Assembly (NCBI RefSeq): GCF_008831285.2 | Contig: NC_045139.1 | Span: 10,628,704 to 10,692,703, forward strand | DNA length: 64,000 nt | Source of the DNA: Nymphaea colorata | Taxonomy: Eukaryota > Streptophyta > Magnoliopsida > Nymphaeales > Nymphaeaceae | Direction of reading: 5' to 3' | Part shown: piece after piece, positions 13,515 through 25,900 of the stretch | Layout: each line of letters starts with the position of its first letter | Numbering within the stretch: the first letter of the stretch is position 1 | The notes under the pieces: model-generated | What the model saw: the letters and a program-made list of their open reading frames with translations, nothing else | What the model was told of the DNA's origin: nothing | Database searches by the model: none | Translations under genes and position numbers: made by a program

Positions 13515-14338
13515 TAGCCGAGATTGGGCTTGTAGCTTTTTTGTGCCGAGCCAGAGTTGCCCATCAAAGGTATGGCAAAGTGAAGGGCTATGTCTTCTCT
13601 TGTTTGCAGTTATGGTTTTGTTCTTTCATGTAGAGATGCCAACCTGTTAAGAGAGGAGACATTTCCACAAATGTTTATTGAAATGAGATTAAGGCATTCA
13701 TCACTGTCCTTCGGCTGATAGGTTGCTGCGCATTGCAGGGCTTGCGATGAGTTCCCTGTGCTGCATCTAATAACTGATGGAAATTGATCTCAAGGCTTAT
13801 TCATGCTCAAAAGCTCCTTACATGCGGCAGGCTACAATAGCGAACTGTCTACAAGTGTCGGGAGCGAATTGGCTTTGTACGTCTTAAAATTTTCTTTTTA
13901 GGCTTATGATTGGAAAATGAGGTGGTCATGATGCACACCACACAATTTTGATTTGTACAATAGAAGTTTTAGTAAGTGAAATGTACCATAACCAAAAAAA
14001 AAAAGGAAAAAAAAGAAAAAAAGCAGAAATGCCATTCATTTATTGGGTCTTCTTTCCAGGTTCTTCATTCAAAATTTTTCTGTTGGGTTCTGTTAAAAAT
14101 ATGGATGACATATTTATGTTCTGATTTATTGCATTTTTGAGACCTGATAAAAATACCACGAGACAACAAATACTATAAAAAAATTCCTGCATCTCGTTCT
14201 GATGATTTTCCTATTGAACTAATGCAACTTTGGGATTGGGCTTTCAACATAATTCTTAGAACTTGGAGTTCTTCTAGGGAGGATGCCTTTGCAGTTTGTG
14301 TTTTAGTTTCTATGTAAAATTTTCGATATGCTTGTATC

Positions 14339-14353
14339 CAGTGGTGGAGCCAC
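14339..14353 (+). repeat. Transposon-end-like motif (CAGTGGTGGAGCCAC)
   Basis: One of several occurrences in this window of a CAGGGGTGGAGCCA-type word, often followed by AATTTT. Here it is isolated and the matching other end is not obvious. It is listed as a member of the dispersed motif family, not as a complete element. Confidence 0.4.
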
Positions 14354-15146
14354 TTTGGGGCACTGGTTCGGCACCTGATCACCCTCTCCCAATTACTCCT
14401 CCAGTATGATGGGTCAAATCAGAATGTAAAACGCCCACCTTGATCCAACTCAAGCTTGGCCTCTGTCATGTTCTTCAGTCTCATTTTCTGTTGTAATACT
14501 TTTCCTTTTTGAAAATTTTGTTCATATCTCCCTGTTTCTGTCAATGCTTATTTTTTATTTCAATATCGAGCACATGGTCAACTACCCATTTTTGTGGATG
14601 ATTTATGCTGATGAGTTGTTAACTTCTTTGAACAACTGCTGAACAAATTCCTTATTAGTTTTTTCTGAATAACTCATGTTCAGCTGGCAGTTCTTGATCT
14701 ATAAAATTTACTTGGTTGAAATTTTTTTGTCCATTTTTATTGGAAAAAAAGTTTTACTTGCTTTGTCAATGCATTACTTTAATATGGTTGTTAGAAATTA
14801 AGTGAAACCCTTCAGCGATGGTTTGATGGTGGAAGAGTAACATATTTTTTCATGCATTTGTTGTAAAATTAAGGCCAGTTTATTACCTTAGTGGTTCATG
14901 AATCTGCTCCTAAATATAGGGTATATCCATGAAACAGTATGTTAGCATTCCCACTACCAAACAACTACTTAGGTGTACATTTCTCAAAAAATATATTCAT
15001 CTTTGGCTTATGCAGCTTCAAGGGGCCGGTTGGGCCAACAGCTGTGAGGGTCTCTTATGGGCAACATCAAGTTCCTGTGCAAAGTTCCCTGTACAAACCT
15101 GAGCAAGCATGACATGAGCCCTAGCGACGAAGATACTAGCGACTCT

Positions 15147-15174
15147 CAACCTCGGGCGGTCAACCTCGGGCGGT
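15147..15174 (+). repeat. Perfect 14-bp tandem duplication
   Basis: The word CAACCTCGGGCGGT occurs twice head to tail with no mismatch, in a locally GC-richer patch. It is probably a recent slippage event in otherwise unassigned sequence. Confidence 0.8.
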
Positions 15175-15624
15175 TCTCTGAATAAGAAACGGAAGAAGAG
15201 AAAGGGGAAAACTGTGGCTTATGTAAGGATAGGGTTGCACCACCATTGTCGGCTTGACAAGGCCGGTCTCCACTGGGTGGACTTCCATTCTGCCTTTAAA
15301 GCAAAAATTGAATTTACATCATTACCAAACTGTTCCCTGTCACATTAATGTGTGAAAATCTTAGATTCATACTTAGGTTATAGGCGGTTCTACTGTTATG
15401 GCGGCCATGGTAACGCCTAAAAATATTCGTTATGGTCAACAAGTCAGGATACAAACTGGATTGAATTGTGTTTATTTGATGCAAAAACTAACTACGAAAT
15501 TTTTATTTGAAGGGAAAAACTAATATCACTAATTACGTAAGAGTATTTGAATGTGAGGTATAAGTTACATATTGAGCAAAATTATGTAAATAAAAAACCT
15601 AACATATACAAAAAACTAAATTCG

Positions 15625-15800
15625 CATTGGGCGGCAAGGTGGTCCACTCCGAAGAAGTCTGTGTTACGACTGTTGCAACCCAGTACACTGTTCTTTTGGA
15701 CCGTAAAAGATTCCAAAGCATTCTTTGTAAACCTAGGGAGCGAGGGGCACAAGGATAAAAGCTGCGACCTTTCTTTGGATCAGTAGAAAAATAATTACTC
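15625..15800 (+). repeat. SINE-like fragment, related to the copy at 42755
   Basis: The segment begins with a GGCGGCAAGGTGGT word, continues with CGACTGTTGCAACCCAGTAC-type sequence and closes with an ACTCACCCTGGAAAAAA-type end. The region 42755-42925 has the same order: GGTGGCAAGGTGGT, CACGACCCAATAC, CTTACCCTGAATAAG. The shared order of landmarks suggests two decayed copies of one short retroelement with a tRNA-like head. Identity is low, and no target-site duplication was seen. Confidence 0.45.
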
Positions 15801-16042
15801 ACCCTGGAAAAAAAAGTAAGTCTAAGAGGGTGGCTGAATTTGCTGTTTAAGTTGCAAAAAATGTTTGAATTCAAAATAAAGTCCGCTGACAACTAGGTTT
15901 TAGTGTAAGTCATGGATTCTAAAGACAAGTTAGGGATGATGATGGAGAAGAGATTATCACACCACGAGGGCCTGTTTGATAAATGGAATAGTTTGTAACT
16001 GTTTAAAGTTAAGGATTTTGTCATTAGTGTATATAATTCCTG

Positions 16043-16045
<3 letters not shown>

Positions 16046-16137
<92 letters not shown>
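16046..16137. repeat. Compound (TA)n(GA)n microsatellite
   Basis: About 55 bp of alternating TA runs directly into 37 bp of alternating AG. The junction is abrupt. Frames reading through it encode only I/Y and R/E repeats and are not genes. Confidence 0.95.
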
Positions 16138-16140
<3 letters not shown>

Positions 16141-16908
16141 GAAACTAATACTCCTAACATTTCACTTTAAGTGAAAGATTTGTATTTTTTTTATTCTTTC
16201 TTTCTATGTGCATTTCGCTAGATATAACTCTTAAATGCATCATGTGGTTTATCTTTGCCCATACATCCATGTTTTATGATAACGTTTTATTCGTGAACTC
16301 GCGTGCTATTTGAAACTGAGTTGGTGGTTGTGACATATATGAGATGATCCACTAGTTTCATCTTCCACATTAACATCTATTTCACTCTATCCTGTGCATC
16401 AATAATGTCAAAGTAGCAAGCGTTATAGTTGAAAAAAATGCGGTGCCTTCATATGCTTAAATTAATGTGTGTTTGCAATGCAAACTATATGAGAATCAAA
16501 CGTTAAACATATATATGAGTAGTTGGTAGATACCCTACCACTTGAGTAGGGTTAAAACCAGACCTCTTAAACAAAATGTGAACTTTCTAATACACTTATA
16601 AACACTAATTTAATATAAATTCTGTTTTAGTTAGAGTCATTTTTACAAAAAACTTTGATCTTTCTATAATCAAAATTTTGATTTTTATTATTAAAAAGTC
16701 ATTATTTAAGTAAGAAAACAACTAAGTTAATATATGTTTCTCACGAAATCACCCTTAAGAACATATCTATAAGGTTCCGATGCAAGACTGCTGGAAGTGG
16801 CACATCTTACTAGAAGGTTAGATTGCAAAAAAATTATTTTATTAATCAATTTTAATGGTCTTGGTTTTTGTTTCTTTCCTAAATGGTCTGGTTTTTGCCA
16901 ACTTTCTC

Positions 16909-16947
16909 ATATATATATATATAGTGAGAGAGAGAGAGAAAGAGAGA
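16909..16947. repeat. Second compound (AT)n(GA)n microsatellite
   Basis: A shorter version of the tract near 16.1 kb, with AT repeats (16909-16923) followed by interrupted GA repeats (16925-16947). The same order of TA then GA appears at the very start of the window in reverse order, so TA/GA compound tracts are a recurring feature of this genome region. Confidence 0.9.
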
Positions 16948-17472
16948 TCTGATTATGGGTTTTATTCAAGCAGGATGCTAACATACATTGTTTTCGATTT
17001 CATAGTGAATTTTATGTTATTACCTTGCTCCAATCCACTAGAGATTCATTCTTTTCCTCATGTTATTCTCCCATTATGTTTGTTGTAAATTATTTTAGTT
17101 AGGTTTATATTTTCTCTTCCTTTCAATTTTTATGGTGTCTAGTTGTGCCAGAATGTGCAATGGAGTTGCTCACTTGATCTAACTGAAGGTTAACTTTCAT
17201 TCTTTCATTGTTTTTTGTTGTACGAGAGTTTATGCTAATGAGCTTTTTAGAAGTTCTACATTCACGAATTTTATGAAGTTTTTTGTATATAAACTTTACA
17301 TGCATGTTTAAATTGATTTAATATCTGATGTTTGAAAACCTGATTATGCCTAAATGAGTGTTAATATCTCTATTACATGCATCATTGGATTTATATGGAG
17401 ATGGTTAAGTTACAATTAAAAAGGACAAGCTATTAAGGCGCGATGACTAAGTGCAATTATTGACTGCAGGTC

Positions 17473-17495
17473 CAGGGGTGGAGCCAGAATTTTTT
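17473..17495 (+). repeat. Transposon-end-like motif (CAGGGGTGGAGCCAGAA)
   Basis: The best preserved copy in the window of the CAGGGGTGGAGCCAGAATTTT word. A G+A-rich then AT-rich stretch follows, including GGGGCCGAAAT, with no recognised coding capacity. It may be the left end of a short non-autonomous element; the right end could not be placed. Confidence 0.5.
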
Positions 17496-19537
17496 CATGA
17501 AGGGAGCCGAATTAAAGTTTTTAAACTTTGATTGGGGCCGAAATATCATTTTTCAAAATTTTTATACAGGACAACTGAAGTTTTTTAAAATGTACATGTA
17601 AATTAATTTTTTTTTTTTGAGGTGGGGCCAAGGACCGAACAATCTCATCTTCTTACTATGAAAATTCAGAGAAGCTTTAGAAATGCACTCACAAAAAAAA
17701 AGATTGAAAATTATGGTAGATAACAAATATTTGAGAAAATACAAAACAAATTGAAGCATGCTAAGCCTAATTTAAACATCACAATGGAATGGTAAATAAA
17801 AATGCTTTAGAAAGTTTATGAACATCCAAGTATTAAAAAGTAAAAATAACATATTCACGGAAATTTTTATGAATAAGAAATACAAGTTCAGGGTATAATT
17901 CAACTACTATGGACGACACCACAGGAATGCACTTTCAAATGGATAAGACCACCAATAAAAATTCCACATGTCACTCCATTACATGACAAAGTATCTCAAG
18001 TAAATAATTTGACAGTAAATTGGGCTTCATCGTTAAGGGAAGGTCATTAAGAGGTGCTTTTATATGTGAAAATGATAGTAGTCTAACTATGAAAGTACAA
18101 GCTTTTAATGATCTTAGACCATACCATTTGATAAAATTAATTTGTCTACTTATTTGAAAACATCATTTGTTACCAGATGTACAATATGCAACAACATTTT
18201 TCTATACTCCAATAATTTTAAGAAACGATGGCTATATAGGAAAACTAATGGAGTATATATATTTATCATTCTAATTGCAAATGTTTAAAATCATTTTATC
18301 TAACTGAACGCTTTTTTGTTTAATACTTCACTTGATATGCTATATTATTCGAAAAAAAAGCAAGAAATTTGTCACTAAAGGAAAATTGCAAACAAGTAAG
18401 GGTTTGTTCGGCAAACAAAACATTGTGTAACTGCTACATGAATATAGCCTAAAGATTGGGACACATTCATGAAACACTTTAAAAATGTTATATGAATGAA
18501 TCGTAGTTTATGAAGAGGTATGATTAAAATATTAGTTGTCATTTACCTTTTTGAAAACAATTTAGGTTTAGTATCCTATCAACTCTGCTAGCAAAATTTT
18601 GGCTAAAGGGCGCTAGCCAGCCTTTAGCATAATGCTTGTGAAGCACTGACCTGGTATGGTCACAACATATAACTGAACTCAGTTACAAAAAGTTATTTCA
18701 GGAGCTGGCATGACCAATGACCAGTGACTACTGCTGTCAACTATTAATCAAGTTCATTGATAATTCACATAGACTTTTATCTATATTTAGTTTTTATGTT
18801 TTATGTATAAAATTAAGTATAATAAATGATCAAAAATATAAAAAATTTGTTATCAAGGCCAAACAAAATTTTTAGAAGTTTTATTTTGTAAAATTTATTT
18901 TTTCAAGAACACAAGGGGGTCATGGCTGCTGCCTTCCCTCTCCCTTTGAATGGCCACTGAGTGGTTTTCCGTTAGTTCAAGTGGCATGGATTCAACCCCT
19001 TGATAACTTATATGTCTTGGGGTTTCATATCAAGTACAAACATAACCTAGGGCTGGGTTTAATTTAATGATATAAGGTCAGTTCAAATCGGTTCGATAAG
19101 TTTTTTTAATATTATTTTTTACTATATATATATAATTATATATATTTTATTATAATTAATTATATTTATATATTATTTTATATTAAAAATATATTTTTTA
19201 TGTTAACTAACCGAACTGAACTGAGCCCGAGCTTAGGCTTCAGGTGTTCGACTAGGCTTTAAGCAGTCTTGGCCCCTTAGAGCGTTCAGGCTACTTCGGG
19301 CCCGGGGTTACGGGGTAGTACAGGTTGGAAAAATTCGAATATTGAAGCTCTTGTTTGAGATTATAAGTAAAATTGTGGAACTAGGAATGAAAATTTCCGT
19401 ATTTGAAATACAGTAGCAGGGCGAACCATGCCATGTTGGGTCCGGTCCGTTTAACATCCCTGAACCGTACGTTCATCTTCATCCCACGAGGATCGAGTTT
19501 GGTGGACGTGACGATATACGGGTTCTTGGAATCTCCA

Positions 19538-19546
19538 GAAACCCTA
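19538..19546 (+). promoter_or_regulatory. Telo-box (AAACCCTAG) before the filamin/RRM/RS gene
   Basis: An AAACCCTA core about 400 bp upstream of the start codon at 19948, just before a CT-rich leader (TTTCTCTCTCCCTCGC). Telo-boxes near start sites are typical of plant genes for translation and RNA-processing proteins, which fits the product. A small leader intron, donor GTACTG at 19601 and acceptor TTTCAG ending 19676, is possible but unproven. Confidence 0.45.
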
Positions 19547-19947
19547 GGCTAGGCTTTCTCTCTCCCTCGCGTCTGGCCGAGTCCCCATTTTCCTACAAAG
19601 GTACTGCATTTCTGTCCTCGTTTCTTCCTGAAGTTTGTTTCTAAATGAAATCCCTTTTCTTCTCTTCGGATTTCAGGAACTTATGGTCGTCGATGTCGAT
19701 TTTTTATTCTTCCAAGGCTTTGCATTTTCATCGTTCATAGATCGGTTCTTATTATACTTGTGGATTCATGAATTCGATATTTTCTTAGGGCTTTGTGTTA
19801 GAAGGTCGTCCAGAAGAAAGGGGAAAAGGAGGAGAATCATAGGGTTTTTATGTGTGGATTTGGTGAATAACCGGTGCGGTCTGAACCGGTGAATTCTGGG
19901 AGCGGGACTAGGTTTTAGATTTTTGGGTTGAGGGACGTCGAGCCCGA

Positions 19948-22900
19948 ATGGCGGATCGTGGCGCGGCGCCTGGACGACCGATATGGATGAAACAGGCGGA
20001 GGAGGCGAAGCTCAAGAGCGAGGCGGAGAAGGCGGCGGCAGCGAAGGCGGCGTTTGAAGCCACATTCAAGGATGTGCAGAAACCTGATGATAAGGAATCG
20101 GCCTCGTCCGATAGCGAGTTGGAGGATGAGAGTCTAAAAGACAAGCCCATCGGTCCTATTGATCCCTCGAAGTGCACGGCTGCTGGTGCCGGTATCGCCG
20201 GTGGAGCAGCATGTGCTCCCTGCTCTTTCATTGTGGTCGCTAAGGATTCAGATGGCCGGAAGGTCACGACAGGTGGGGCGGAGCTGAAGGTGAAGGTTAG
20301 TCCGGATGTTGGGGTTGGTGGGTCTGAGCAGGAAGGGGTGGTGAAGGACCATGGTGATGGAACGTACGCTGTCACCTATGTGGTGCCCAAAAGAGGGAAC
20401 TACATGGTGAATGTGGAATGTAATGGCAAGTCGATCATGGGCAGCCCTTTTCCTGTCTTCTTCTCTGCTGGTACGCCTTCTGCGGCTGGCGTCCTTGCAC
20501 CATTTCCTACCACTTCTCCCTATCCCAATCTTGTGAACCAGACGATGCCGAACATGCCCAATTATTCAGGATCAGTATCGGGGGCATTCCCTGGATTGCT
20601 GGGAATGATCCCTGGTACCATTTCTGGGGCATCTGGTGGGGCGATTTTGCCAGGGATTGGCGCATCCTTGGGGGAAATCTGCCGAGAGTACATGAATGGG
20701 CGGTGCATAAAAACAGATTGCAAGCTCAACCATCCTCCTCATAATCTTCTGATGGCTGCACTCACAGCAACTACCACACTGGGGACAGTTAGTCAGGTGC
20801 CAATGGCACCTTCTGCAGCTGCTATGGCGGCTGCCCAGGCAATTGTCGCAGCACAGGCTCTTCAAGCTCATGCAGCTCAGGCACAGGCATCTGCAAATTC
20901 TTCAGGTTTGCATGTTTCTTTGCCTAATTTTGTAGGCGTTTTATCTTTCCAAGTTATCTAAATGGATTTGAGTTTCTTGATATTCTGTTTCTTCATTCTT
21001 CCTACTCCTTGTTATGTTTTGAGGTCGTGGTTTACTGTTAATTATTTCTTGACTTTGAAGACAACCTCATCTTAACGGTAACATGAGTAAACTGGATATA
21101 CAACATATCCGATCATCTGTCTGGCGATCAACCAGGGGGCCCACACATGTAGGTGCTGTCACCATCACAGAAGCATGAATATTAACCCATGAAGCGATAA
21201 AATGTGTGAACATGATCACCAAATTGCATCCCATGGATTAGATTTTGTTTTAGGTTTATGGTTTTATGTGGGGTTGAACGAGACAGTTGTATTTGTAAGT
21301 CAGGCCCATCACCAAGATTTGGTTTCAACTCTGTTGGGGTTATTGCCCATCTGACTCTCAAAAAACAAAAAGGGTGTGAGTATGGACTATTATTTTCAAA
21401 ACTCATAGTTTAATAAGCAAGTAAGTTGATCTGCTGACAACTTTTCTCTGGAAGACAAATGGGAACAGTCATCATTTTAATTGAGATAATACAAAGTTAC
21501 ATCATGTTGAATTGAAAAGCAGGTATTTGATGCTCATATGGCAAAATAATCAAACTTCATGATAATCCTGTACTAAGCTGGGAGAGTAATGACGTGATGT
21601 GGTCAAAACAAACTTAAAAATCAGATTAACATACATTGAGCTTCAATCTGGAGTTTCCAGAAGAATGTCTAGATTGGTTTTGAATGCAACTTCAATTCAG
21701 TAACATGTTGCTTATTTTTGCTCTTTATTGCAACTAGTAAATGTCATTTCCACAATTACTTTGTTTGGTTATTAGAAGCACCATTTTTTCTGTAGTTGCT
21801 TGAAAAGAAAAAAAATCAAGAAAACACAAGAATATAATGTGCTTAGTGGGATGGAGTTAATTTGGTCATATGCTCATGGATGCTGGGTTGGTTAATTTGG
21901 TAGTGGTTTGCATTAGAGAGAGGTTAGTGGGAATGTGTTACTGCAATAGAGTCAGATTAAACTTTTGATATAGGTTCTTATGCGAGTACTACCTGGAAAC
22001 TATTGTGAAAATGCTTATCGTTTGGGGTGTCCCTCTCAAACAGGCTTATTTTTTAATCTTTGATGGTGGGCCCTTATTTTCATCAGGAGGCAGAGGTTAA
22101 CCAAATGGTCATGACGATGGCTTTATTTGAGTGGTTTATTTACTCACTTAACTCTTGAATTTTGAAAAGTTCCAGCCTCAGCTTGTAGATTTTTCGTGGT
22201 TGACAGGAGACACAAACTCAGAAAGACTTCTTCTCTCACATCCTTGTTTTGGTCCGGTTCTTGTTTCACTATTTATTTGTTTATTCTCAGTTTTCAAAGA
22301 TGGAGAAGTGCAGAGAATGGGTGCTCCTGCTTACAAGGACAAGCTGGGTTTGCATGAAGTGTTTTCTGTAGACCATTCTGATGTTTCACCATTAAATTCC
22401 ATATGTCATGTGAAGAGTTCAGGCTTAATGACTTGTTATCTATTTAACATTAGATGTACACACACATACACAAGTATGTGTGTGCTGTATGTGTATATCT
22501 TATGTATACTTGTTTATCAATATGTTTGTGTTTCCATATTTTGTTCTTATTTACTTTAGTTGACTGAATCCAACCCACTAGTCCAGGCTAGTCTCTTTAC
22601 CGCCTTGAGCAACTTGTGTCTCACTTTAGATTTTGACAACTTGCCTTCCTGGATCTTGATGCCTGTTCCTGACAGTTAGTCAATCCTTGATGTTATTTAC
22701 TTTTAGTAGTGTTAAAATGCATGCTTTGAGTTGCATTTGTAAGTGTTCTGTATAACAATGTTGAAAGGTATCAGTGTAATCTGTAGAGATTTCTTTTTAG
22801 TTTAATGGATCAAAATGAGTATATATTCACACAATCATACCTTATGTATCTTCTCCCAAGGTATTCTCCCATTTCTTGTGTTTACGTATCTTTTCAATAA

Positions 22901-25900
22901 CAAATGCTGTGCAGTTAATTGTTTGACATTGAGACTTAGTGTGGATGGTTTAGCTACTTCAAGAATGATCTACTTCATTAAACATATTTTGGCTTTTGTG
23001 GTTTTTATTTAGGTCTATTATCTTGCATGGAATGTGGGACATTCTTATCCATAGGACCATATCCTTGTTTTATTTTAAACTTGTATTTTGCAAAGATTTC
23101 TGTCCCACTCGTGTTTGCTTGTTCCTATACTGGTTTCTACTCTTAAAAATCTGCCTCGCTTGGTCTTGTGTTTGCGTATTGCTATAATCGTTGCTAGTTG
23201 CTATTCTGTTAACTGTTGATTCCAGTTGATCCACACTGAATAGCTTTACTTTACTGATGGACTTACTGAATCTTAGTGAATATGCATTTATTTTTTTGCA
23301 CGCTCTAATTTGTGTGCAATTTTTGTTACTATATGTTGAATGAATCAGAAACTCTCAGATTATTCATGGTGTTGGTCAAAGATGGGTCTTTGTGGGCTGA
23401 TAGCTTTTTCTTCTGTTCTTTTTTTTTCTCTTTTTTGTTTCTCTCTTCTCTTTTCTTTTTTTTTTTTTGTTTAACCAGGTGTACTACAGTTAAGGCAGGC
23501 TTGAAATTGGATACTACTGGGTCCAAGAGGAACCAAAGTTAAAAAAACCAGGGCTGTGGCTTAACCGCACAGTGATCTTATCACTTTAACTTTGATTGGG
23601 TTGGCATCTTGTGCATCATCTTTGTAGTGCAGCCACCTATTGCTTTTCTTATTGTCTTTCTACCTTGGAAGTCGTCAAAATTTTCCTTGCAGGGTCAGAG
23701 GTGATTGTCTTCAGAATCTGAATTAGCAGTTCATTTGAAAAAGAGTCACATTCAAAGAAATGAGAAGTAGATGTTCCCAAGATGCATATAAACTCACAAA
23801 CTGCCTTTCGTAGAATAAACAAAATGTTGCTGTTTCTAAAGCGTCTTTGACACATTTTTATCATGCTTTCTTTTAGTGGCTTCTTTTTTACCCATACAAT
23901 ACTCACTGGCATCAAATATTTTATTTTATTTTCAGCAGGTTCTTCGGGTAAAGAGGAGAAGAATGACGCTTTGAAAAGAACACTGCAAGTTAGCAACTTA
24001 AGTCCGCTTCTAACTGTGGAACAGCTAAAACAGCTCTTCAGCTACTGTGGGACTGTCGTGGAATGTAGCATCACAGATTCAAAGCATTTTGCATATATAG
24101 AATATTCAAAACCCGAAGAAGCAACTGCAGCTTTGGCACTAAATAACATGGATGTTGGAGGTCGTCCATTGAATGTTGAAATGGCAAAATCTCTTCCTGC
24201 AAAAACAAGTATCCTGAACTCATCTGTGCAGCAATCTTCTTTGTCCCTGATGATGCAACAAGCAGTTGCCATGCAACAAATGCAGTTTCAACAGGCCTTG
24301 GTCATGCAACAATCTCTAGCTGCACAGCATGCTGCCAATAAGGCAGCATCTGTGAAGTCCGCCGCAGAAATTGCATCAGCCAGGGCTGCAGAAATAAGCA
24401 AGATGCTGAAAGTTGATGGCAGTGGGAATATGGAGGGCGATAAGGAACCAGACCAGAAGCAGAGGTATTTATCATTGCAGTCCTTCGTCAATTTTGAAAT
24501 ATTCAAGTTTGCTTTTCACAAAATGAAATGTCTATATATCTCTTGTGACCATTTTTTTTCTTTTGTGTTGCTGTTCTGGCACTTTGCATGACATAAGAAT
24601 CTATCTCCAGTTGCATTTTATTTTTCCTGTTTTGTTTATCCAGCACATTACATAATAATATGTATGTGATTGGCACTTTTTGACTGGTCTGTGGTTTAGC
24701 AGTTTTGGATAGAGCTGCAAGGGTTCAAGCTCAGCCTGTTTAAGTTAACAGGATCCAGACTCTGTTCAAGCTTCATTTTTATTTGGATTGTTAGAGTCTG
24801 ATCCGAGCTTATAATCTCCAATTTGGTTCTGATTGTTGAAATGATTTACATTTTACAGTGCATTTTTAAGTAAGAAAGTAACAAATTTCTAAGTTTTACA
24901 TATGATAATAGATGAAGTTTTTGCTATGAAGGGAAAACTTTTATATCTGAGTTTTTTATATGGAAGAACACATAAGGATTTCTGTTTGTGCATGTGAGCT
25001 TAATTGGAAAAGGGAGAAGGCAAAGGATAGGAGAAAGGGGATAGATCTGTCTTATGAAAAGGATCTCTACATTCTATATAGACATTCCTTTTGCATGAAA
25101 TTTTTGTATTTTTTATTTTTCTTTACATGAGATAATTCTCTTGTTCGGAACCGTGATGGGAAAATGCTTTTCCGCCCTTCATTTTTCTTTTCATTTTCAA
25201 GCGTCTGGATACGATTGTCAAAGATTTTCAACCTGTTGCTTTCCTTTCACCATGGTTTGTCACTGGTTCAAAAAATTTTGGGTTTTGACATGAAATGGGT
25301 TTTGAATTCTGTATATACTATATAGTGTTGTACGTATCATATGATATGAGGCTGTATTGTACAATACTTATCATCGCGTTTCAAAAATGCGATACGATAC
25401 ACCACCTGTATCGTAAATAGGTGGTGTATCGTGCTTGTATCGCACGTATCGTACGATACAAACACCGATACGTTACGATACAGTTGCTTTTTTATGATTT
25501 TTTCGGATTTTTTCTATTTTTTCTGATTTTTTTTAAAATACGATACAATTACGATATTTATACGGCTTACGATACGCTTTTTACAATATTGCTATATACG
25601 CAACACACATAGGGGGGCTCTGGGGAACATTTTTTTAACTATATTAGTTGAGCAAGTACATAAAAGCAAAACAGCTTTAACTAATGAAATATGTTTCAAC
25701 ATCTTAGTAGGCATGTTCGTTTATGTTGCTAATAACGTACTGTCAAAGTGGTGTTTTCATGAGATAAAGATGGTAAATTTTGTGCTAAATATGCAAGGAA
25801 TATTATTTGAGTTTAGTCAAGCTTGACCAATCCTTATCCACAGCTGTTCAAGCCTTCTGTATATAAATTATTCGGCACATCTCACTATTTAAGTGCTGCT

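Larger units (their letters stand above)
13515..19535. other. Intergenic region with probable 3' UTR, microsatellites and repeat fragments
   Basis: The first few hundred bases after the stop at 13514 are probably 3' UTR of the lysine-rich gene; the end is not visible, but an A-rich stretch lies at about 13994-14025. Beyond it there is no supported gene. Visible items are a transposon-end-like motif at 14339, a perfect 14-bp tandem duplication at 15147-15174, a SINE-like head at about 15625-15800, two TA/GA microsatellites, another transposon-end-like motif at 17473, and very AT-rich sequence at about 19095-19200. Confidence 0.6.

Noticed and set aside
15957-16170. Frames of about 65 residues across the TA/GA microsatellite
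   Set aside because: They translate to runs of I/Y and R/E or S/L; the tract is a simple repeat.
19908-20375. A 155-residue minus-strand frame opposite the filamin exon
   Set aside because: It is a shadow of the GC-rich first exon; the plus strand carries filamin and zinc-finger motifs and consistent splicing.
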